From positions 124,001 to 188,000 of the forward strand of contig JAPDFW010000136.1 of NCBI GenBank assembly GCA_028826165.1: 64,000 nt of DNA. The letters are read 5' to 3'. The notes beneath the pieces were generated by a model. It ran no database searches. It was not told the DNA's origin and saw only the letters and a list, made by a program, of their open reading frames with translations. Shown here piece by piece: positions 36,418 to 47,432 of this stretch; position 1 is the first letter of the stretch; each line of letters begins with the position of its first letter. The position numbers and the translations under genes were made by a program. This DNA is from Anaeramoeba ignava. Its lineage: Eukaryota > Metamonada > Anaeramoebidae.

Positions 36418-37590
36418 ATAAAAAAATCAAAATCAAAATCAAAATTAAAATTAAAATAAAAATAAAATCAAAATCAAAATCAAAATCAAAATCAAAATTA
36501 AAATTAAAATCAAAATCAAAATCAAAATCAAAATCAAAATCAAAATCAAAATTAAAAATCAAAATCAAAATCAAAATCAAAATTAAAATTAAAATAAAAA
36601 TCAAAATCAAAATCGAAATCAAAATCAAAATTAAAATCAAAAATCAAAATCAAAATCAAAATCAAAATCAAAATTAAAAATCAAAATCAAAATCAAAATC
36701 AAAATCAAATTAAAATCAAAAATCAAAATCAAAATTAAAATCAAAATCAAAATCAAAATCAAAATCAAAATCAAAATCAAAATCAAAATCAAAATCAAAA
36801 TCAAATTAAAATAAAAAATCTAAATCAAAATCAAAATCAAAATCAAAATAAAAATCAAAATCAAAATCAAAATGAAAATTAAAATTAGAATTAAAATCAA
36901 AATCAAAATCAAAATAAAAATCAAAATCAAAATCAAATAAAAAATCAAAATCAAAATCAAAATCAAAATAAAAATAAAAATCAAAATCAATTTAAAATCA
37001 AAATCAAAATTAAAATTAAAATTAAAATCAAAATCAAAATAAAAATCAAAATTCAAATCAAAATTAAAATTAAAATCAAAATTAAAATCAAAATAAAAAT
37101 CAAAATAAAAATCAAAATCAAAATAAAAATCAAAATCAAAATAAAAATCAAAATCAAAATCGAAATCAAAATCAAAATTAAAATTAAAATTCAAAATAAA
37201 AATCTAAATCAAATTAATTCAAATCAAAATAAAAATCAAAATTAAAATAAATTTAAAAATCAAAATCAAAATCAAAATTAAAATCAAAATCAAAATCAAA
37301 ATCAAAATCAAAATTAAAATCAAAATCAAAATCAAAATCAAATAAAAAATCAAAATCAAAATCAAAATCAAAATAAAAATCAAAATTAAAATCAAAATCA
37401 AAATCAAAATAAAAATAATCAAAATCAAAATCAAATTAAAATTAAAATTAAATTTCATTCAAAATCAAAATCAAAATGAAAATTAAAATCAAAATTAAAA
37501 TCAAAATAATAAAAATCTAAATCAAAATCAATTTAAAAATAAAAATCAAAATCAAAATAAAAATCAAAATTAAAATCAAAATCAAAATTA
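36418..37590. repeat. Intergenic AAATCA hexamer block
   Basis: About 1.17 kb of (AAATCA)n with AAATTA/AAATAA variants between two convergent genes. The + strand read N-Q or K-I gives frames resembling the Asn/Gln tracts of nearby proteins. No gene here. Sequence up to 37831 is the T/A-rich 3' flank of eIF5A. Confidence 0.92.
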
Positions 37591-37831
37591 AATAAAAAAG
37601 TTAAAATTTGAAAGTGTTTTTGTTCTTTGAATTCCTTTTTGAATGATTTTTTCCTTTTTTTCTTTTTTGGAATTCTAAAGTTTTAAATTCTTGCTTTATA
37701 AAGAAATGAAGAAAGAATGAAAAAAAAAGAAGAAGAGAAAAAAAAAGAAGAAAGAAGAGAGGAAAAAAAGAAGAAAAGCAAGAAAAGAAAAGAAATTGAA
37801 TGAAAGGTAAAAAAAAATTAAACAACAATCC

Positions 37832-39060
37832 TCATTTATCTTCCTTAAAATCTGTAATTTGTTCTTCACCCATTGAGCTTGTAACAACAGCAAGCAATTC
37901 TTTACCTTCATCAATAGCTGCTTTGATTTTTTCTCCAAGTTCATTAGCTGGAAGTTTTAAATCTTCCTTTGTTTCACCAGCATCAGAAATAAGAGAAATA
38001 AATCCATCATCATTGATAGAAAGAAGCTAATTATATAATAAAATTATTTTAATATAAAATTATTTTAATATAAAATTATTTTAATATAAAATTATTTTAA
38101 TATAAAATTATTTTAATATAAAATTATTTTAATAATCAAATTATTTTAATAATATAAAATTATTTTAATAATCAAATTATTTTAATAATATAAAATTATT
38201 TTAATAATCAAATTATTTTAATAATCAATTATTTTAATAATATCAAATTATTTTAATAATATAAAATTATTTTAATAATAAATTATTTTAATAATATCAA
38301 ATTATTTTAATAATAAATTATTTTAATAATAAATTATTTTAATAATATAAAATTATTTTAATAATATCAAATTATTTTAATAATATAAAATTATTTTAAT
38401 AATCAAATTATTTTAATAATAAAATTATTTTAATAATAAAATTATTTTAATAATCAATTATTTTAATAATATAAAATTATTTTAATATCAAATAATTATT
38501 TTAATAATATAAAATTATTTTAATAATATAAAATTATTTTAATAATATCAAATTATTTTAATAATCAAATTATTTTAATAATCAAATTATTTTAATATTA
38601 AATAATTATTTTAATAATATCAAATTATTTTAATATCAAATTATTTTAATAATATTTACTGCATATTCGTTTCTGTTAACGTATGGTTCTTCTAAATTGT
38701 GAGTTGAAGAAATTGCTTCTTCAATTTTGTTTCCAGTAAAAATGTCAATTCCTGTAAAAGTAACTTTTGCATGACCATGCTATAATTAATTTATAAATGA
38801 ATTTTAATTTTAATTTTAATATTAATTTTAATTTTAATTTTAATTTTAATTTTAATTTTAATTTTAATTTTAATTTTAATTTTAATTTTAATTTTAATTT
38901 TAATTTTAATTTTAATTTTAATTTTAATTTTAATATTTGAAAACGTTACTTTTCCTGTTTTGTGAGTACTCATTCCAACAATTTTGCATGGTCTTCCTTT
39001 TAAAACAATAAATCCTCCTTTACGGAATGCTGATGCTTGTTTTGGAATTGATAAAGACAT
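37832..39060 (-). CDS. EIF5A: Translation factor eIF5A
   Basis: Minus strand, exons 38950-39060, 38660-38779, 37832-38026; 141 residues, TGA stop. Promotes peptide-bond formation and termination at the ribosome, and needs hypusine. Sequence: MSLSIPKQASAFRKGGF, LKGRPCKIVGMSTHKTGK, then HGHAKVTFTGIDIFTGNK, STHNLEEPYVNRNEYA, LLSINDDGFISL, and the end EEQITDFKEDK. The hypusine site is Lys37 in KTGK|HGHAK, the last codon before intron 1. The N-terminus is about 13 residues shorter than human eIF5A. The C-terminal OB fold is complete. The first intron (38780-38949) is TTTTAA repeats; the second is described separately. Divergent from the ankyrin gene across a satellite. Confidence 0.96.
38027..38659 (-). 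repeat. eIF5A intron 2: AAATTATTTTAATAAT repeats
   Basis: 633 bases of ATAAAATTATTTTAATAAT units with ATCAAATTATT variants; GT-AG borders on the minus strand. Confidence 0.92.
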
Positions 39061-39399
39061 TTTTTTTTCTATTTAAATTTAAATATAATTTTAAATATAA
39101 ATTTATATTTTGTTTTTGTATTTAAAAAAATTTTTTTTTTACTTTAATTTTAATAAAAAAATAGTTTTTTTTTAAATTGAAAAATGAAAAATAAAAAATA
39201 AATAAAAAAATTTTTTTTGTTTATTTTTTATTTATTTTTTTGAGTGACGTATTTAGTTTTGCCCATTTGAATAAAAAAAGTTTTAATAAAATTTTCTTAT
39301 TGAAAAAAATTTCATGATCACATCATCCAAAATTTTTTAATTAAAAATAAATAAAAAAAAATAAAAAACAATTCAAATAAAATTTTTTCTTTTTTTTTA
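39061..39399. other. eIF5A upstream region
   Basis: A/T runs with one less AT-rich patch, GAGTGACGTATTTAG at 39241-39255, about 185 bases upstream of the eIF5A start. This could be a CRE-like site but is unproven. No gene seen. Confidence 0.4.
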
Positions 39400-40375
39400 A
39401 TAAGTTTAATTTAATATTTAATTTATAAATTAATTTAAAAATATAATTTAGTATTTAATTTTATTATTAAAATAATAATTTAATGTTTTAGATTTAAATA
39501 TTTTATTATTTAAATATTTAACATATAAATATAAAAAATAAGAATAGATTTAATTTAATATTTAATTTATAAATTAATTTGAAAATATAATTTAATATTT
39601 AATTCTATGTTTAAAATAATAATTTAATGTTTTAGATTTAAATATTTTATTATTAAAATATTTAGCATAAAAATATAAAAATAAGAATAGGTTTAATTTA
39701 ATATTTAATTTATAAATTAATTTAAAAATATAATTTATTATTTAATTTTATTTTTAAAATAATAATTTATTGTTTTAGATTTAAATATTTTATTATTTAA
39801 ATATTAAACATAAAAATATAAAAAAATAAGAATAAGTTTAATTTAATATTTAATTTATAAATCAATTTAAAAATATAATTTAATATTTAATTCTATTATT
39901 AAAATAATAATTTAATGTTTTTAAATTTAAATATTTTATTATTTAAATATTTAGCATAAAAATATAAAAAATGAGAATAGATTTAATTTAATATTTAATT
40001 TATAAATTAATTTAAAAATATAATTTAATATTTAATTTATGTTTAAAATAATAATTTATTTTTTTAGATTTAAATATTTTATTATTTAAATATTTAACAA
40101 ATAAAATATAAAAATAAGAATAGATTTAATTTAATATCCAATTTATAAATTAATTTAAAAATATAATTTAATATTTAATTCTATGTTTAAAATAATAATT
40201 TATTGTTTTAGATTTAAATATTTTATTATTTAAATATTTAACATATAAATATAAAAAATGAGAATAGATTTAATTTAATATTTAATTTATAAATTAATTT
40301 AAAAATATAATTTAATATTTAATTTTATGTTTAAAATAATAATTTATTGTTTTAAATTTAAATATTTTATTAAAA
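39400..40375. repeat. Intergenic satellite array, 143-145-base unit
   Basis: About six or seven copies of a unit with AATAGATTTAATTTAATATT, AATTTATAAATTAATTTAAA, and GTTTTAGATTTAAATATTTT. The AGAATAG/AGAATAAG marker sits at 39541, 39684, 39829, 39974, 40117 and 40261, giving intervals of 143-145 bases. It stops about 60 bases before the ankyrin gene start. Confidence 0.9.
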
Positions 40376-40435
40376 AAAAAATTTTTTTTCATTTTTTTCA
40401 TTTTTTTCACTTTATCAAAAAATCAAAAAATAAAA

Positions 40436-43400
40436 ATGAATTTAATTTTAAAATGCATTGAAGAAAACAAAATTGAATATTTAAAACAAATTGAAACCTT
40501 TCCAGAAAATCAAATAATTAAAATTGGAAATGAAAATCAAACCATTTTAAATTTTTCAATTAAAAAACAAGTTTCAAAAGAAATAATTGAAAATTTAATT
40601 TCAAAAGGTGCAAATCCAAATTTAACAGATATTTTAGGAAAGAATTCTTTACATTTTGCTTGTGAAAATCCAAATATTTCAATTGGAATTATCAAATTAT
40701 TAATTTCAAAAGGAATTAATATTAATTCAAAAACAAATGAAAATGAAACTGCTTTACATTTTGCTTGCCAAAATCCAAATATTTCTATTGAAATTATTCA
40801 ATTATTAATTTCAAATGGAATTAATATTAATGTTAATGCAAAACCATTATTCTCTCTTACTTCACTTTTCAGTACTGAAAGAAATTCAATAAATGCTTTA
40901 CATTTTGCTTGTAAAAATCCAAATATTTCAATTGAAATTATCAAATTATTAATTTCAAATGGAATTAATATTAATTCAAAAACAAATGATAATGAAACTG
41001 CTTTACATTTTGCTTGCCAAAATCCAAATATTTCAATTGAAATTATTCAATCATTAATTTCAAATGGAATTGATATTAATTCAGAAACAAAAAATAATGA
41101 AACTGCTTTACATTTTGCTTGCAAAAATCAAAATCCAAATATTTCAATGGAAATTATCCAATTATTAATTTCAAATGGAATTGATATTAATTCAAAAACA
41201 AAATATAATAAAACTGCTTTACATTTTGCTTGCCAAAATCCAAATATTTCAATTGAAATTATCAAATTATTAATTTCAAAAGGAATTAATATTAATTCAA
41301 AAACAAATTATAATGAAACTGCTTTACATTTTGCTTGTGAAAATCCAAATATTTCAATTGAAATTATCAAATCATTAATTTCAAATGGAATTGATATTAA
41401 TGCTAATGCAAAATCATTATTCTCTCATACTTCACTTTTCAATACTAGAAAAAATTCAATAAATGCTTTACATTTTGCTTGCAAAAATCCAAATATTTCA
41501 ATTGAAATTATTCAATTATTAATTTCAAATGGAATTAATATTAATTCAAAAACAAATAATAATGAAACTGCTTTACATTTTGCTTGTCAAAACACAAACC
41601 CAAACATTTCAATTGAAATTATCAAATCATTAATTTCCAAAGGAATTAATATTAATTCAAAAACAAATGAAAACAAAACTGCTTTACATCTTTGCTTGCC
41701 AAAATCCAAATATTTCAATTGAAATTATCCAATTATTAATTTCAAATGGAATTGATATTAATTCAAAAACAAATGATAATGAAACTGCTTTACATTTTGC
41801 TTGTAAAAACCTAAATATTTCACTTGAAATTATTCAATTATTAATTTCAAATGGAATTGATATTAATGTTCATGCTAATACACCATTAATCTCCCATACT
41901 TCACTTTTCAACATCAGAAAAAATTCAATAAATGCATTAAATCTTGCTTGTCAAAACCCAAATATTTCAATTGAAATTATCCAATTATTAATTTCAAATG
42001 GAATTGATATTAATTCAAAAACAGATGATAATGAAACTGCTTTACATTTTGCTTGCCAAAATCAAAATCCAAATATTTCAATTGAAATTATACAATTATT
42101 AATTTCAAATGGAATTAATATTAATTCAAAAACAAATGATAACAAAACTGCTTTACATCTTGCTTGTGAAAATCCAAATCTTTCACTTGAAATTATCAAA
42201 TTACTAATTTCAAATGGAATTAATATTAATTCAAAAACGAATGATAATAAAACTACTTTACATTTTGCTTGTGAAAATCCAAATATTTCATTTGAAATTA
42301 TTCAATTATTAATTTCAAATGGAATTGATATTAATTCAAAAACGAATGATAATGAAACTGCTTTACATCTTGCTTGTAAAAATCCAAATATTTCAATTGA
42401 AATTATCCAATTATTAATTTCAAATGGAATTGATATTAATTCAAAAACAAAATATAATGAAACTGCTTTACATTTTGCTTGCCAAAATCGAAATATTTCA
42501 CTTGAAATTATTCAATTATTAATTTCAAATGGAATTGATATTAATTCAAAAACAGATATGATAATGAAACTGCTTTACATTTTGCTTGTCAAAATACAAA
42601 TCCAAATATTTCAATTAAAATTATCCAATTATTAATTTCAAAAGGAATCGATATTGATGTAACAATCAATTTATCAATGAATCCATTTTTCATAAGAAGA
42701 AAAAAAAAGAAAAGAGATAATTCACGTTCGATATCATCCTTATTTGAACAAGATAATCCAAAAAAAAATACACAAAATCTCACTTTATTACATTTTGCTT
42801 GCTTGAATCCACACTCAAATATTTCAATTGAAATTATCAAGTTATTAGTTTCAAAAGGAATTAATATTAATTCAAAAACAGATGATAATGAAAATGCTTT
42901 GCATCTTGTTTGTCAAAATCCAAATATTTCAATTGAAATTATTCAATTATTAATTTCAAATGGAATTAATATTAATTCAAAAACAAATGATAATAAAACT
43001 GCATTACATCTTGCTTGTCAAAATCAAAATCCAAATATTTCTATTGAAATTATCAAATTATTAATTTCAAATGGAATTGATATTAATTCAAAAACAGATG
43101 ATAATGAAAATGCTTTGCATCTTGCTTGTCAAAATCCAAATATTTCATTTGAAATTATCCAATTATTAATTTCAAATGGAATTGATATTAATGCAAAAAC
43201 AAATGATAACAAAACTGCTTTGCATCTTGCTTGTCAAAATACAAATATTTCACTTGAAATTATCAAATTATTAATTTCAAATGGAATTGAACTTAATGAT
43301 ACTTCTCTTGCTTTTAATGATTCAAATACCCAAAGATTAAATGATTTTGATTTAGGAATGCCAATATTTAGTCAATCAATTCCTAAACCAAAAAATACAT

Positions 43401-45808
43401 TAAATGCTTTACATTTTGCTTGCCAAAATAAAAATTCAAAATCTCTTAAAATTATCCAATTATTAATTTCAAAAGGAATTGATATTAATTCAAAAACGAA
43501 TGATAATAAAACTGCTTTACATTTTGCTTGTGATAATAAAAATCTTTCACTTGAAATTATCAAATTATTAATTTCAAAAGGAATTGATATTAATTCAAAA
43601 ACAAAATATAATGAAACTGCTTTACATTTTGCCTGTCAAAATCAAAATACAAATACTTCATTTAAAATTATCAAATTATTAATTTCAAAAGGAATTGATA
43701 TTAATTCAAAAACAAATAATAATAAAACTGCTTTACATTTTGCTTGTGAAAATCCAAATCTTTCACTTGAAATTATCAAATTATTAATTTCAAATGGAAT
43801 TGAACTTAATGATACTTCTCTTGCTTTTAATGATTCAAATACCCAAAGATTAAATGATTTTCGATTCAGGAATTTCAATATTTGGTCAATCAATTCCTAA
43901 ACCAAAAAATACATTAAATGCTTTACATTTTGCTTGCCAAAATAAAAATTCAAAATCTCTTGAAATTATTCAATTATTAATTTCAAAAGGAATTGATATT
44001 AATTCAAAAACAAATGATAATGAAACTGCTTTACATCTTGTTTGTCAAAATCAAAATTCAAATATTTCTATTAAAATTATCAAATTATTAATTTCAAAAG
44101 GAATTGATATTAATTCAAAAACAAATGATAATGAAACTGCTTTACATCTTGTTTGTCAAAATCAAAATTCAAAATCTCTTGAAATTATTCAATTATTAAT
44201 TTCAAAAGGAATTGATATTAATTCAAAAACAAATGATAATGAAACTGCTTTACATCTTGTTTGTCAAAATCAAAATCCAAATATTTCTATTAAAATTATC
44301 AAATTATTAATTTCAAATGGAATTGATATTAATTCAAAAACAAATGATAATGAAACTGCTTTACATCTTGTTTGTCAAAATCAAAACCCAAATATTTCTA
44401 TTGAAATTATCAAATTATTAATTTCAAAAGGAATTGATATTAATTCAAAAACAATTTATAATGAAACTGCTTTACATTTTGCTTGTCAAAATACAAATAC
44501 ATCTATTGAAATTATTCAATTATTAATTTCAAATGGAATTAATATTAATTCAAAAACAAATAATAATGAAACTGCTTTACATTTTGCTTGTGAAAATTCA
44601 AATCCATCATTTGAAATTATTCAATTATTAATTTCAAAATGGAATTGATATAAATGTTAGTGCAAAATCATTAAAATCTCGTTTTTTATTTTCTACTACA
44701 AGAAAAAATTTAATGAGTGCTTTACATCTTGCTTGTCAAAATCCAAATATTTCTCTTGAAATTATTCAATTATTAATTTCAAATGGAATTGATATTAATG
44801 CAAAAACAGATGATAATGAAACTGCTCTTTCAATAGTAATTAATCAAAATAGAAAAGATTTAATTCAATTATTATTGATGAATGATGCAAATTTTTTTGA
44901 TTTATCAGAAAAAGAACTTACAAATCAATTTATTCAATTATTTTATCAAATTTATTCAATTAATCAAGATATGAATCAATTATTAAACTCAAATAATAAT
45001 GATAATGAAGATAATTTTTCAGATTTACAAATTCAATCAAATGATTCTTCAAAATTTAATATTCATAAATTAATTTTATTAACAAGATTTGATAATAATG
45101 AATTAATTTTACAAAAATTTATTAATATTTGTTTTCAAAAACCAAAAGAAGATGTTGAACTTATTCTCAATTTTCTTTATACAGGATTTATTGATTTCAA
45201 TAATTTTATTCAAAAATTAAATGAAAAAAAAGAAAATACAATTTCAAATAATAATAATCATAATATTAATTTCAAACAAAGTCTTTTTTAGTTTTTCTAG
45301 ATTATCCACCAATAAATCAGAAATAACAAAAGAAAATTTAACAGAAAAATTCAAAATAAAAGAAAAAGAAAATAAATTAATTGAATTATTTAAAGAAATT
45401 GGAATTGATTCAAAATTGATTGAAATTAAAAAAGGAAGAAAAGGAATAATAAAAGATTTATCAAAATTATATAAAAATGAAACAACAAAAGATTTTAAAA
45501 TAATAATTTCAAATGAAAAAGAAATTAAAGTTCATAAATTAATATTAATAATCAGAAGTGAATTATATAAAGGAATGTTTTTAAATGTTAAAGATTCATC
45601 AAATCAAGTTCATGATTACTCAGAAAAATCAAATGAAACAATTCAACAATTCATTTATTTTCTTTATCATGATAAATTTGAAAAAGAAACAAAAGAATTT
45701 TCAAATGAAATTCAAAAAGAATTTTCAGATTTAAAAGATTATTTTCAATTAAATCAAAATTCAATAATTGATTTAATTTTATCAAATTATTTTCCAAATC
45801 AAAATTAA
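40436..45808 (+). CDS. Giant ankyrin-repeat / BTB protein with five frameshifts
   Basis: An intronless locus coding for about 1788 residues if five shifts are allowed (near 41690, 42556, 43860, 44638 and 45285). About 40 near-identical ankyrin repeats of ~35 residues carry the core NETALHFACQNPNISIEII plus QLLISNGIDINSKT. Six longer units with inserts (for example SLFSTERNSINALHFACK) punctuate the array. After the array come two BTB-like parts: FNIHKLILLTRF... and EIKVHKLILIIRSELYKGMF. The double-BTB end matches the RCC1-BTB protein at 8930. Ankyrin-BTB proteins usually act as protein-binding adaptors. Repeats are uniform at the DNA level (105-base unit), implying recent expansion. The locus is either a pseudogene or a miscalled sequence; in the given form only the first 428 residues can be made. 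Confidence 0.8.
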
Positions 45809-45986
45809 AATTAAAATTAAAATTAAAATTAAAATTAAAATTTAAATTTCAAATCAAATTTAAAATTTTTCATTTTTTTCATTTTTTTTATCTAATTTTT
45901 CATTTTTCAAAATTAAAATTAAAATTAAAATTAAAATTTTCAAATTTTCATTTTTCATTTTTCATTTTTCATTTTTCATTTTTTTT

Positions 45987-47346
45987 ATGACAGTTAGTAT
46001 TTATTTTAAAAAAATTTCATTTAATTCAAATTAATTCAAATTAACGTTCATTTCAAAAATAATAAAAATAAAAATAAAAATAAAAATAAAAAGGGAATTG
46101 ATGAAACTTATAGAAGAAAATGGAATAAAGAAGAATATCTTAAGAAAATTGAAGAAAGAGATCAAAATAAGAAACAGCAATTAATAGATAAAATTATGGG
46201 AAAAAAGAATAAAAAAAGGAAATCAACAGGAAGTAATAAAGAAGTTGTTGATATAAATGAAGAAACAACAAGAAAAGAAAGAGAAAAAGAATTTCAAAAT
46301 CTCGATGAAAGAATCGGTCAAAAAATAACAACAGGAATTAATGATTTAACTCAAGGAGCTTTTTGTTGTACAATTTGTAATAGAAGATTTACTGATTCAC
46401 AGAGTTATTATGATCATATGAACAGTCGAGAACGTAATTAAAATTAAAATTAAAATTCATTTATAAAATTAAAATTAAAACTAAAATTTGATATTAAAAT
46501 TAAAATTAAAATTAAAATTAAAAATTAAAATTCAAATTTAAATTAATATTAAAATTTGAATTAAAATTAAAATTAAAATTAAAATTAAAATTAAAATTAA
46601 AATTAAAATTAAAATTAAAATTAAAATTAAAAATTAAATTTAAAATTAAAATTAAAATTAAAATTAAAATTAAAATTAAAATTAAAATTAAAATTAAAAT
46701 TAAAATTAAAATTAAAATTAAAATTAAAATTAAAATTAAAATTAAAATTAAAATTTAAAAATTAAAATTAAAAATTTAAAAAAAAAATTAAAATTAAAAT
46801 TAAAATTAAAATTAAAATTTAAAATTATAAAATTTAAAATTAAAATTAAAATTAAAATTAAAATTAAAATTAAATTTAAAATTAAAATTAAAATTAAAAT
46901 TTAAATTTAAATCAAAATTAAAATTAAAATTAAAATTAAAATTAAAATTTGAATTAAAAACTTTTTTTCCGATTTCTTATTCTTTTTAATTTATTTAGAT
47001 TTAAGAAAAGCTGGTATTAAAGTTAATAAAAAAAAAACTACAAAAAATGAAATTCAAGAACTTTTTAAAAAAAAAAAAGAAGAAATTATTGAAAATAAAA
47101 CAAAAAAAGAAAAGAAAAATGAAGAAAAAGAAATTGAAATTGAAGAAAAATTAACAGGAAAAAAACAATTAGAAAAACAAAAACAATTAGAAAAACAATT
47201 AGAAAAAGAAAATAAAAATAAAAATAAAAAGAAAAAGAAACAAAAATAAAAACAATCAAGAAAAAATTGAAGAAAATCCTTTTATTAATTCAGAAATTGC
47301 AAATTTAATGGGTTTTGGGACATTTGGTTCATCAATAAAAAAATAA
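45987..47346 (+). CDS. SNU23: U4/U6.U5 tri-snRNP protein Snu23 / ZMAT2-like
   Basis: Exons 45987-45992 (MT only), 46094-46433, 46999-47249 or on to 47346. Nuclear splicing factor of the B complex. Seen: GIDETYRRKWNKEEYLKK, the matrin-type zinc finger C-C-T-I-C-N-R-R-F with H-x4-H (YDHMNSREH; the second His is made across the intron, C|AT), then LRKAGIKVNKKKTT and a Lys/Glu-rich helix. The frame stops at 47249. However, the family's typical C-terminus (here EIANLMGFGTFGSSIKK, compare the MGF-x-GFGS-x-KK ending in animals) lies just downstream in another frame and ends at 47346. One extra base in the A-rich tract at about 47205-47240 would explain this. The first exon of six bases is inferred from the ATGACA\|GTTAGT donor. 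Confidence 0.85.
46434..46998 (+). repeat. Snu23 intron of AAAATT hexamers
   Basis: A GT-AG intron (GTAATTAAAATT...TTATTTAG) that is essentially (AAAATT)n, with the phase kept over long runs. The same hexamer recurs at 45809-45840 and 53047-53210. Confidence 0.93.
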
Positions 47347-47432
47347 AATAAAATAAAACAAAATTATAAAAAAAAAAAGCAAAAAAATTTTTTTTTCATT
47401 TTTTTTTTCATTTTTTTTTTAATAATTAAAAA

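Noticed and set aside
40436-45808. Several separate ankyrin genes
   Set aside because: Adjacent frames overlap or abut within single repeats, with no intergenic sequence, no start contexts and a single BTB end; one broken gene fits better.
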